Positions 26,449 to 33,133 of a DNA stretch of 64,000 nt are shown piece after piece. How positions within the stretch are numbered: position 1 is the stretch's first letter; every line of letters begins with the position of its first letter. Where the stretch lies: positions 113,192 through 177,191 of the forward strand of contig JAFRCS010000017.1 of the NCBI GenBank assembly GCA_017404265.1, in the 5' to 3' direction. The position numbers and the translations under genes were made by a program. The DNA comes from Mogibacterium sp. (GTDB lineage Bacteria > Bacillota > Clostridia > Peptostreptococcales > Anaerovoracaceae). The notes below the pieces were generated by a model. That model worked only from the letters and a program-made list of their open reading frames with translations. It ran no database searches and was not told where the DNA came from.

Positions 26449-26985
26449 TTATTTTTTGTCCTTCTTCGGTGCGAGGAACATGTTCATCCTGCGGCCTTCC
26501 ATCTTAGGTTCCTTTTCGATGACACCGTAATCTGCAACCATGTCAGCGAATCTCTTCATCGCGTCGAAACCGAGCTGCGTGTAGTCACGCTCTCTGCCGC
26601 GGAATCTCAGTGATACCTTTACCTTGTCGCCGTCCTGAAGGAACTTGCTCGCCGCCTTGGCCTTGACTTCGATGTCGTGGTCTTCGATGGACGCGCTCAG
26701 TCTTATCTCCTTGATCTCGGTGACATGCTGATTCTTCTTCGCGTTCTTCTCTTTCTTCTGCTGCTCATAGCGGTACTTGCCGTAGTCAAGGATCTTGCAT
26801 ACCGGCGGATCCGCGTTTGGCGAGATGTTGACCAGATCGAGATCTGCTTCCTCTGCGAGCGCAAGCGCTTCGTCGATGCTGACGATGCCGCGCATCACTC
26901 CTTCTTCGTCAATGAGTCTGACCTCATCGGCCATGATATCCTCATTGATCTGCGTCTGATTCTTCTTATTGTCTCTGGCGCTAAT
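26449..26985 (-). CDS. infC: Translation initiation factor IF-3, ATT start
   Basis: Binds 30S and checks start codon and initiator tRNA. 178 residues: INEDIMADEVRLID N-domain, YEQQKKEKNAKKNQ linker, VSLRFRGRERDY and LAPKKDKK C-domain. I place the start at ATT 26983-26985, with AGAGGG 8 nt upstream. No ATG lies close before the conserved INE(D/E)xI segment, and the ATG at 26937 would delete it. An AUU start, which IF-3 itself discriminates against, is a known autoregulatory feature of infC. A longer frame exists upstream, but it reads through the leader hairpin. Confidence 0.93.
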   Translation of the reverse strand: MSARDNKKNQTQINEDIMADEVRLIDEEGVMRGIVSIDEALALAEEADLDLVNISPNADPPVCKILDYGKYRYEQQKKEKNAKKNQHVTEIKEIRLSASIEDHDIEVKAKAASKFLQDGDKVKVSLRFRGRERDYTQLGFDAMKRFADMVADYGVIEKEPKMEGRRMNMFLAPKKDKK

Positions 26986-27047
26986 GGTTCTGTCCCTCTC
27001 TTTCTGAATAGAGCCTTTTGGTTTATTATTATGTCCGCTAATAAAAA

Positions 27048-27071
27048 TCGCGGACGCACAAGCATCCGCGA
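27048..27071 (-). promoter_or_regulatory. Attenuator hairpin in the infC leader (L20-leader type)
   Basis: 10-bp GC-rich stem TCGCGGATGC/GCGTCCGCGA, TTGT loop, followed by TTTTTATT on the minus strand: a full intrinsic terminator between the promoter and infC. In Bacillus, L20 binding to the infC leader promotes such premature termination. The equivalence is inferred from position and form; an antiterminator pairing was not established. Confidence 0.75.
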
Positions 27072-27154
27072 ATAAGACTTTCTGTATCTTATGTGGCCCT
27101 ACCAACGTTAGTCTGTAAGGCGAGAAGCGGATAACTTCTGCTTTGACCTCGCTT

Positions 27155-27183
27155 ATTATATGTATGAAGTCGCTCTTTGTCAA
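27155..27183 (-). promoter_or_regulatory. Consensus promoter of infC-rpmI-rplT
   Basis: Minus strand TTGACA (27178-27183), exactly 17 bp, TATAAT (27155-27160). The best sigma-A match in the window. Its -35 lies a dozen bases from the divergent maf -10. Confidence 0.88.
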
Positions 27184-27191
27184 CAAAAATG

Positions 27192-27200
27192 TGCTACAAT
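27192..27200 (+). promoter_or_regulatory. Extended -10 of maf
   Basis: TGCTACAAT ends 6 bases before the maf ATG (27207), so transcription would begin at or next to the A of the start codon. No SD is present between them. Confidence 0.55.
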
Positions 27201-27206
27201 TTTGCC

Positions 27207-27782
27207 ATGAAGATAATTCTTGCCTCTGCGTCGCCAAGACGCCTCGAAATATTGAATAAACACGGCATAGAGCCCGTTATTTTGCCCCAGGACACCGATG
27301 AATCGCTTCCAGAGGGTATCGGCATGACCGAAGCCGTAGAGAAGCTGTCATCAGATAAGGCGCGCGCCTGTTATGCTGCCGTAAAGGATGATCCGTCATT
27401 TGAGGGTTTTGTAATACTGGGAGCTGATACCATCGTCTGGAAGGACGAGATAATGGGCAAACCGACAGACAGAGATGACGCTTTCCGTATGCTGGACAAG
27501 ATCCGCGGTACATATCATTATGTAGTCACGGGCGTCTGCCTCATAGACGTCAGCAGCGGATCCGAGACCGTTATGAACGATGTGACCGCCGTGCACTGCG
27601 TCAACTATACGGATGACGACATAAACGACTACATATCCCGCCGGGAGCCTTACGACAAGGCCGGCTCTTACGCTATACAGGGATACTTTGGCCGGTATAT
27701 AGACCATATCGACGGCGACTATGAGAATGTAATGGGGCTGCCCTTTCACATCATAGAAGACGCTCTAAGGAAGTATATGTAA
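27207..27782 (+). CDS. maf: Maf-family nucleotide pyrophosphatase
   Basis: House-cleaning hydrolase of dTTP/UTP and modified nucleotides, also linked to septum control. 191 residues: SASPRR near the N-terminus, ILGADTIV and the C-terminal YDKAGSYAIQGYFGRYIDHIDG motif. The start MKIILASASPRR is at 27207. A longer in-frame start lies 30 bases upstream within the promoter and is rejected. Possibly leaderless mRNA. Transcribed divergently from infC. Confidence 0.95.
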   Translation: MKIILASASPRRLEILNKHGIEPVILPQDTDESLPEGIGMTEAVEKLSSDKARACYAAVKDDPSFEGFVILGADTIVWKDEIMGKPTDRDDAFRMLDKIRGTYHYVVTGVCLIDVSSGSETVMNDVTAVHCVNYTDDDINDYISRREPYDKAGSYAIQGYFGRYIDHIDGDYENVMGLPFHIIEDALRKYM

Positions 27783-27860
27783 AATAAAAAGCGGGCTGAT
27801 GAGAAGGACCTCAAATGCCCGCCGGTAACATCGCACAAGAATTGGATGCGCGATGGAATG

Positions 27861-27885
27861 AACAGTCCCCTTGGGGGCTGTTTTT
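27861..27885 (+). terminator. Terminator after maf
   Basis: AACAG(T)CCCC/GGGG(G)CTGTT stem followed by TTTTTAACTGTTTT. It ends 8 nt from the converging lexA stop. An upstream nested hairpin (GCGGGC 27790-27795 with GCCCGC 27816-27821) lacks a T-tract. Confidence 0.75.
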
Positions 27886-27892
27886 AACTGTT

Positions 27893-28525
27893 TTAGTTGA
27901 AGTATCTGAATACTCCCTTGACCTTTCCGACTATCGTGACATCATGTGCGATAATAGGATCCATGTAGTCGTTCTCAGGCTGCAGCCTGATGTGATCTTT
28001 TTCCTTATAGAATCTCTTTACCGTAGCGCCTGTCTCATAGTCATCATTTACCAGAGCTACCACGATTTCGCCGTTTGAAGCGTCGTGCGACTCCTGAACT
28101 ATCAGATAGTCTCCGTCGTTGATCCCGACGTTCACCATACTGTCACCGTGGACCGTAAGGATGAAATTGGTGCCCGGCCCTACGAATCTTGACGGAATAG
28201 GCATCTCGTCAACTATGTTCTGCTCTGCAAGGACAGGCTCGCCTGCGGCGACTCTGCCTACGACAGGAAGCGATACGGTATCGAAAGATGTCGGATCGGC
28301 CTTCTTGTATTCATTATCTACGGGAAGGACTGTCCTTGGCTTTGCAGGATCTTTTCTGACAAGGCCCTTATCTTCCAACGCCTTTATGTCGCTGTGGACC
28401 GTCGATGTAGACTTTATCTCAAGTGCAGCGCATATCTCTCTTACCGTTGGTGAATAGCCTTTGGCGGCTATGGTCTTCTTCATGAATGCGAGTATGTCAT
28501 TCTGGCGTTGTTCACTCTTTTTCAT
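27893..28525 (-). CDS. lexA: LexA repressor
   Basis: SOS repressor that self-cleaves when RecA is activated. 210 residues: N-terminal winged helix (SPTVREICAALEIKSTSTVHSDIKAL), cleavage site Ala94-Gly95, catalytic Ser129 (GDSM) and Lys170. It lies 11 nt downstream of a radical SAM gene and is probably co-transcribed with it; a LexA-box-like sequence lies upstream of that pair. Confidence 0.97.
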   Translation of the reverse strand: MKKSEQRQNDILAFMKKTIAAKGYSPTVREICAALEIKSTSTVHSDIKALEDKGLVRKDPAKPRTVLPVDNEYKKADPTSFDTVSLPVVGRVAAGEPVLAEQNIVDEMPIPSRFVGPGTNFILTVHGDSMVNVGINDGDYLIVQESHDASNGEIVVALVNDDYETGATVKRFYKEKDHIRLQPENDYMDPIIAHDVTIVGKVKGVFRYFN

Positions 28526-28536
28526 GATATCCTCCG

Positions 28537-29367
28537 TTATTTGTACTGATGGTCTACCAGATCGTTTATGTTCAGTTCGTGGCCGTATTCGTTCCAGTCG
28601 TCATAGATGCGGCCTGTCTGTCTGATGATGATGTCTCCGACTATGCCGTCTACCTTGGCGAACGGCAGTGTCTTGTGATATGTGATCTTGCTTCCCTCGC
28701 GCTCGAATACGAATCCCGTCCTGAATCTTTCCTTTTCAAGAGGATACTTGTACTCGCAGATCTCCGAGATCAGTTTGAAGAGATTGTCATTTTCCGTGTC
28801 GAACACGTTCTCAAGTGTCAGGAACGAATAGTTGGCTCTGAGCTGGATCTCACGTCCCTTGAACCTGTCGAGGAACTTTATCAGTTTCTCTTTTGTCTCA
28901 GGATCTTTCGCGTCCTCAAAAACCACGCAGTTTATCCTTGTCCTGAACTGCAGGAGATCGAAGATCTCGTCCGGGCATTCTCTGACATAATGCTTGAGGT
29001 GCCTGGATACGTTGACGCAGCTGATGCGGTCCTTGTACTTATTGAGGACTGCGGCGACGTCTTCTATGGTCTGGCCTTCGCCTACCGGCATGGTCGTATT
29101 GATATAGATATGATGCCCGTCGGCTATGTGATCAAGGATGTCCTGCAGGGCTCCGAGTTCGGCGAGAGGCTCACCGCCTGTCAGCACGATATCATTATGC
29201 GGAAATATCCTGTTCATCAGATCCAGTGATCTGTAACATCTGTCGAGGTCGAATGCTGACGTGTCTCTGTATTCTTTCTTGTTTACACAGAATGGACACG
29301 CGTTATTACAGTCGTACGGCACGAACATCGTGACTGTAGGACCGATCTTAGGAAAGTCTTTTTTCAT
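28537..29367 (-). CDS. Radical SAM protein of unknown function, co-operonic with lexA
   Basis: 276 residues. [4Fe-4S] motif CNNACPFC (Cx3Cx2C, about 20-27), GGEP SAM-binding motif, and a MoaA-like core. The later part shows no SPASM-like cysteine cluster. The substrate cannot be told from sequence; a peptide- or tRNA-modifying role would only be a guess. It ends 11 nt before lexA and is the first gene after the divergent proC promoter, so it may be damage-inducible. SD AGGGA lies 8 nt before the ATG. Confidence 0.85.
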   Translation of the reverse strand: MKKDFPKIGPTVTMFVPYDCNNACPFCVNKKEYRDTSAFDLDRCYRSLDLMNRIFPHNDIVLTGGEPLAELGALQDILDHIADGHHIYINTTMPVGEGQTIEDVAAVLNKYKDRISCVNVSRHLKHYVRECPDEIFDLLQFRTRINCVVFEDAKDPETKEKLIKFLDRFKGREIQLRANYSFLTLENVFDTENDNLFKLISEICEYKYPLEKERFRTGFVFEREGSKITYHKTLPFAKVDGIVGDIIIRQTGRIYDDWNEYGHELNINDLVDHQYK

Positions 29368-29435
29368 CTATTTGTTCCCTGACTGTTGGATTTCCAACAC
29401 CCTTTTGTGTGTTTTACGTGCAAATAATAACATTA

Positions 29436-29447
29436 GAACAACTGTTT
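29436..29447. promoter_or_regulatory. LexA (SOS) box candidate
   Basis: GAAC-AACT-GTTT, one position from the Gram-positive GAAC-N4-GTTC core. It lies 69 bp upstream of the radical SAM-lexA pair and about 35 bp before the proC -35. Confidence 0.5.
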
Positions 29448-29480
29448 GTAAATAACAATAAAGATAGTTTTAAAAATAAC

Positions 29481-29511
29481 TTGATATGCTGCTGCCCTTA
29501 AGTGCTACAAT
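29481..29511 (+). promoter_or_regulatory. proC promoter
   Basis: TTGATA (29481-29486), 19-bp spacer, extended -10 TGCTACAAT ending at 29511. Leader about 40 nt with CGGAGG SD. Confidence 0.6.
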
Positions 29512-29559
29512 GGTCATGTAGTTGATATTTCAAAGCACTATTACACGGAGGCAAACAAT

Positions 29560-30360
29560 ATGAAAGTTGGATTTCTGGGCGCGGGCGCCATGGGAGGAGC
29601 CATCCTTTCCGGAGCTATCAAGGCAGGCGTTTTTGATGCAAAGGATGTTTACGTATCTGACGTTTCGACCGCCATCACAGACAAATACAAAGATATGGGC
29701 TGCAATATCGTGACAGACAACAAGGAGCTCGGAGAGAAAGTCGATATCCTTCTGTCATGCGTAAAGCCGCAGTATGCGGCAAAAGCTCTCGCTCAGCTGG
29801 GCGATACCATCGACGGCAAGGCGATGATCTCCATCATGGCCGGTCTTACGACCGACACGATACGTGAGATGACAGGCGGAAAGTTCAGACTTCTGAGACT
29901 CATGCCAAACACCCCCGCCCTCGTAGGTATGGGAGCATTTGCTCTCGATTCAGGCACTGACTTTACAGATGAAGAGAAGGAATTCGCGCAGAAGCTCTTT
30001 GAATCGCTGGGTATAGTCGAGTGGATGAATGAGGATCTTATCGACACGGCCTGCGGTCTTTCCGGAGCCGGACCTGCATACATCTATCTTGTGATCGAGG
30101 CGCTGGCAGACGGCGGAGTCGCTAAAGGACTTCCGCGCAAGACAGCGCAGAATCTGGCTGCTCAGACAGTAATGGGAGCCGCCAAGATGGTTCTTGAGAC
30201 AGGTCAGCATCCGGGATTCCTGAAAGACCAGGTATGCTCGCCTGGCGGTAACACCATTATCGGCATCAAGACACTGGAGGAACACGGAGTCCGCGGCGCA
30301 TTCATCGATACAGTTATCAAGTCTACGGAGCGCGCCAAGGAGCTCGGAAAGAAAAAGTAA
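29560..30360 (+). CDS. proC: Pyrroline-5-carboxylate reductase
   Basis: Last step of proline synthesis, NAD(P)H-dependent. 266 residues: Rossmann loop GFLGAGAMGGAI at the N-terminus, LMPNTPALVG, and the C-terminal signature spanning QVCSPGGNTIIGI. SD CGGAGG before ATG. Its TAA overlaps the ATG of the following acetyltransferase (TAATG). Confidence 0.96.
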   Translation: MKVGFLGAGAMGGAILSGAIKAGVFDAKDVYVSDVSTAITDKYKDMGCNIVTDNKELGEKVDILLSCVKPQYAAKALAQLGDTIDGKAMISIMAGLTTDTIREMTGGKFRLLRLMPNTPALVGMGAFALDSGTDFTDEEKEFAQKLFESLGIVEWMNEDLIDTACGLSGAGPAYIYLVIEALADGGVAKGLPRKTAQNLAAQTVMGAAKMVLETGQHPGFLKDQVCSPGGNTIIGIKTLEEHGVRGAFIDTVIKSTERAKELGKKK

Positions 30361-30806
30361 TGAATCTAAGGCACATGGAGGAGCGTGACCGTGCGCAGGT
30401 CCTGGAGATGATGCGTGTGTTCTATTCTTCTGAAGCTGTCATGACCAATGGTTCGGAAGAGATCTTCAACAACGATATCAGCGAATGCGTCTCGGAAAGT
30501 CCCTTCGCGGAAGGATTCGTTTTCACGGATTCGGATGATGTGCATCTTCTGGGATATGCGATGCTGGCACACAGCTTCAGCACCGAATACGGCGTCCACT
30601 GCGTATGGATCGAAGACATATATCTTAAAGAGGAAGCCCGCAGCAAGGGACTCTCATCGGAGTTCTTTGATCACCTGAGGTCTGCATATCCCGGCGCCCT
30701 GCACAGACTTGAAGCTGAACATGAAAATCTTCACGCCATGGAAGTGTACAAAAGAAAGGGATTCGAGGAGATGCCATATGTCGAACTGTTCCGCAAGCCA
30801 TTGTAA
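30360..30806 (+). CDS. GNAT family N-acetyltransferase
   Basis: 148 residues. Acetyl-CoA loop in the IYLKEEARSKGLSSEFFDHL segment (R/QxxGxG/A-like; here RSKGLS), and the late HRLEAEHENLHAMEVYKRKGF element typical of GNATs acting on small molecules or protein N-termini. Coupled to proC by a one-base overlap and ended by a strong terminator. Substrate unknown. Confidence 0.88.
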   Translation: MNLRHMEERDRAQVLEMMRVFYSSEAVMTNGSEEIFNNDISECVSESPFAEGFVFTDSDDVHLLGYAMLAHSFSTEYGVHCVWIEDIYLKEEARSKGLSSEFFDHLRSAYPGALHRLEAEHENLHAMEVYKRKGFEEMPYVELFRKPL

Positions 30807-30836
30807 CAGCCGGCAGCAAAATGCGTAAAAAAGCAG

Positions 30837-30875
30837 AACGACGATGTAAAGTAATCTTTACATCGTCGTTTTTGA
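30837..30875. terminator. Strong convergent terminator
   Basis: Perfect 15-bp stem AACGACGATGTAAAG (30837-30851) with its complement (30856-30870), TAAT loop and a T-run on the plus strand. Closes the proC-GNAT pair and probably also serves the opposing gene. Confidence 0.88.
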
Positions 30876-30912
30876 TTCTATCTATCATTTGTCATAGGTC
30901 AATGGACCTGGC

Positions 30913-31368
30913 TTACAGAAGCGCTCCTGCCCCGTATGTTACGGTAGTGACTATCACTCCGGCTATTATGACTCCGAGTATGATGGCTGGCATGGCTCTT
31001 TTGAGCCTCATATCCATCATCGCTGCCACAAGCGCTCCTGTCCAGGCACCCGTCCCCGGCAGAGGTATAGCCACCAGCAGTACCAGGCCCCAGAACTCGT
31101 ATTTCTGAACGATTTCTTTCTTGTCATCCGCCTTGGCTTCGAGTCTTCTGACGATGCTGTCGAGCCATTCGCTCTTGGTGCGCAGCCATTCGAAGACCTT
31201 GCGGGTAAAGACAACAAGGATCGGTATCGGTACAAGGTTTCCTATAACAGCGATGATGAATGCCGCAGGCACGCTAAGCCCTGCGATGACCCCGTAAGGG
31301 ATCGCGCCTCTCAGTTCTACCACCGGCACCATGGCCATCAGAAATGTGAAAAGTCCTGCCTTGAACAA
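30913..31368 (-). CDS. COG2426 small multidrug-export-like membrane protein
   Basis: 151 residues with about four membrane helices and the family motif IPLPGTGAWTGALVA. The N-terminus carries MVPVVELRGAIPYG. The family is annotated as putative small multidrug export, but transport has little support. It lies 15 nt after an M18 aminopeptidase in the same direction. Confidence 0.85.
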   Translation of the reverse strand: MFKAGLFTFLMAMVPVVELRGAIPYGVIAGLSVPAAFIIAVIGNLVPIPILVVFTRKVFEWLRTKSEWLDSIVRRLEAKADDKKEIVQKYEFWGLVLLVAIPLPGTGAWTGALVAAMMDMRLKRAMPAIILGVIIAGVIVTTVTYGAGALL

Positions 31369-31383
31369 ATTTGTTTCTCCTGT

Positions 31384-32763
31384 TTATGCTTCGATCAGGA
31401 AGGCTCTGTAACCCTTCATTGTCTCATAAAGATCCGCCTTGCAAATCGTCTCCCAAGGAGCATGCATCGAGAGGATCGCTACTCCGCAGTCGACAACCTG
31501 CATGCCATACTGCGCAAGCACCTTCGCGATGGTGCCGCCGCCTCCCCCGTCTACCTTGCCGAGTTCGGATGTCTGATACACTACGCTATGCTTATCCAGT
31601 ATCTGCCTTATCTGTCCCAGATACTCAGCGTTCGCGTCGTTGGAACCGCTTTTGCCCCTTGATCCCGTGTACTTGTGTATGGCGAGACCGTGTCCAAGTA
31701 TGGACGCGTTCTTTTTCTCAAATCTGTCCGAGTAAAGCGGATCGTAAGCGGAACTCACGTCGGAACTCAGCATGCGGCTGTTTCTGAGGCATCTGCCGAG
31801 ATTGATCTCGCTGTAGACGCCCAGTCTGTCAAGCACTTCTCTCAGCATGTATTCAAAGAATCGTGATGTCATGCTGGTCGCTCCGAAGCTGCCTATCTCT
31901 TCCTTGTCCACAAAAAGCCCGCATGAAGTAGTCTTAGGGTCACTTACTTCCATCAGCGCTGTGAGTGCTGAGAATGCGCAGCTTCTGTCATCTTGTCCGT
32001 ATCCGACTATCATGGAGCGGTCAAATCCGGCTTCTCTTGCTTTGCCGGCAGGTACCGCCTCGAGTTCTGCGGAGATGAAGTCCTCTTCCTCGATACCGTA
32101 TTCATCCTTTAAGGCCTTCAGCACAGCTTCTTTTACAGCTTCCTTTTCTTTTCCCTTAAGAGGCTTGCATCCTACAAGGATATCGAGATTCTCACCTGTT
32201 ACAGCCTCGGCAAGCGGCTTCTTCATCTGTTCACCTGCCAGGTGCACCAGAAGATCGCTGATGATGAACACAGGCTCATCGTCCTTTTCGCCTATGCTGA
32301 TCTTTATCTTCGTTCCGTCCGGTTTTACCACTACGCCGTGGAGAGCGAGCGGAATCGTTACATACTGGTACTTTTTGATACCGCCGTAATAATGGGTGTC
32401 AAGAAAAGCAAGGTCTCCCGATTCATAGAGCGGGTTCTGCTTGATATCGAGTCTTGGAGAATCGATATGGGATCCGATGATGTTCATGCCGTCTCCGACG
32501 ATGTCTTCGCCGATGTTGAGCAGCATTACCATCTTGTCCATGTTGACTGAGTATACTTTGTCCCCTTTTGCAAGTTTCTCCCCTTTTTCGATCACACCTG
32601 CAAGGTCTTTGTAACCGTGCTCTTTTGCCATAGCAACGATAAGTTCGGCGCACTCGCGCTCCGTCTTGCCGCTGTTAAGAAAGGCAATATAATCAGCGCC
32701 CAGTTTCTCGAGTTTCTTCAAGTCTTCAGCGCTGTAGGTGTTCCAAGCGTTTTCGTGAATCAT
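31384..32763 (-). CDS. M18 family metalloaminopeptidase (aspartyl aminopeptidase-like)
   Basis: Cytosolic di-zinc exopeptidase trimming acidic N-terminal residues. 459 residues. Metal/catalytic motifs: GSHIDSPRLD, YYGG, VDKEEIGSFGATS (catalytic Glu), and C-terminal H in LSMHAPWE. ATG 32763 is used because GGAGG is 6 nt upstream; a TTG one codon earlier is possible. Probably in operon with the COG2426 gene. Confidence 0.93.
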   Translation of the reverse strand: MIHENAWNTYSAEDLKKLEKLGADYIAFLNSGKTERECAELIVAMAKEHGYKDLAGVIEKGEKLAKGDKVYSVNMDKMVMLLNIGEDIVGDGMNIIGSHIDSPRLDIKQNPLYESGDLAFLDTHYYGGIKKYQYVTIPLALHGVVVKPDGTKIKISIGEKDDEPVFIISDLLVHLAGEQMKKPLAEAVTGENLDILVGCKPLKGKEKEAVKEAVLKALKDEYGIEEEDFISAELEAVPAGKAREAGFDRSMIVGYGQDDRSCAFSALTALMEVSDPKTTSCGLFVDKEEIGSFGATSMTSRFFEYMLREVLDRLGVYSEINLGRCLRNSRMLSSDVSSAYDPLYSDRFEKKNASILGHGLAIHKYTGSRGKSGSNDANAEYLGQIRQILDKHSVVYQTSELGKVDGGGGGTIAKVLAQYGMQVVDCGVAILSMHAPWETICKADLYETMKGYRAFLIEA

Positions 32764-32876
32764 CAAAAGCCTCCGTAAGTGTATAGTTGTACGCGCGGCG
32801 GGGCCGCACGCCTAAACATTGTATCATAAAGCCTCCCCTTTTTAAACGCCCGGACAGTCCTATTACATATATTGAT

Positions 32877-33109
32877 GTCGGCGAAAAAACCTGAGCGAGA
32901 TGGTCCGAGGAGGAACTGAAGTCACACCGGAGCAGCGGACCGACGACAGAAGGAACCCCGGAAACTCGTGACCGCGAAGCGGTCTCATTTCCGGGGGCCA
33001 CTGGAGGGCCGATGAAACGGATCGTGCTTCGTGACGACAAGGCACGAGCGGAAGGTTATATTTCGCCGGCACCAAATAAAAAGCTGCTCCGCTTTTAACG
33101 GAGCAGCTT
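32877..33109 (+). ncRNA. Candidate structured non-coding RNA, multi-helix junction
   Basis: A 370-bp gap without a gene holds an element that folds well on the plus strand. Closing helix 32877-32886 with 33061-33070 (10 bp). Inside: GGTCCG/CGGACC (32902-32907, 32936-32941); a two-tier hairpin CCCCGGAAA/TTTCCGGGG (32956-32964, 32988-32996) enclosing GACCGC/GCGGTC (32970-32975, 32979-32984); GGCC/GGCC (32996-32999, 33007-33010); and TCGTGC/GCACGA (33022-33027, 33042-33047). Single-stranded parts are purine-rich (GAGGAGGAAC, GACGACAGAAGGAA). A terminator-like hairpin follows at 33080. It is not tmRNA, SRP, RNase P or 6S by any motif I can find. Its size and host phylum recall the raiA class, but I cannot confirm that. 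The minus orientation cannot be fully excluded. Confidence 0.6.
33080..33109 (-). terminator. Terminator after the hydrogenase operon
   Basis: Stem AAGCTGCTCCG/CGGAGCAGCTT with 7-nt loop, then TTTATTTGG on the minus strand. On the plus strand its T-tail is poor, but it could still end the RNA element to its left. Confidence 0.82.
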
Positions 33110-33133
33110 CTGTGGTTTGTTCAGATACGAAAA

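Noticed and set aside
26986..27237. 84-codon N-terminal extension of infC
   Set aside because: It would span the promoter, the attenuator hairpin and the leader; the ATT start with SD fits better.
27790..27821. Hammerhead-like CTGATGAG core inside a GCGGGC/GCCCGC stem
   Set aside because: The required GAAA strand is absent (CAAA instead) and GAG/CTC pairing consumes the core bases; it is a nested hairpin after maf.
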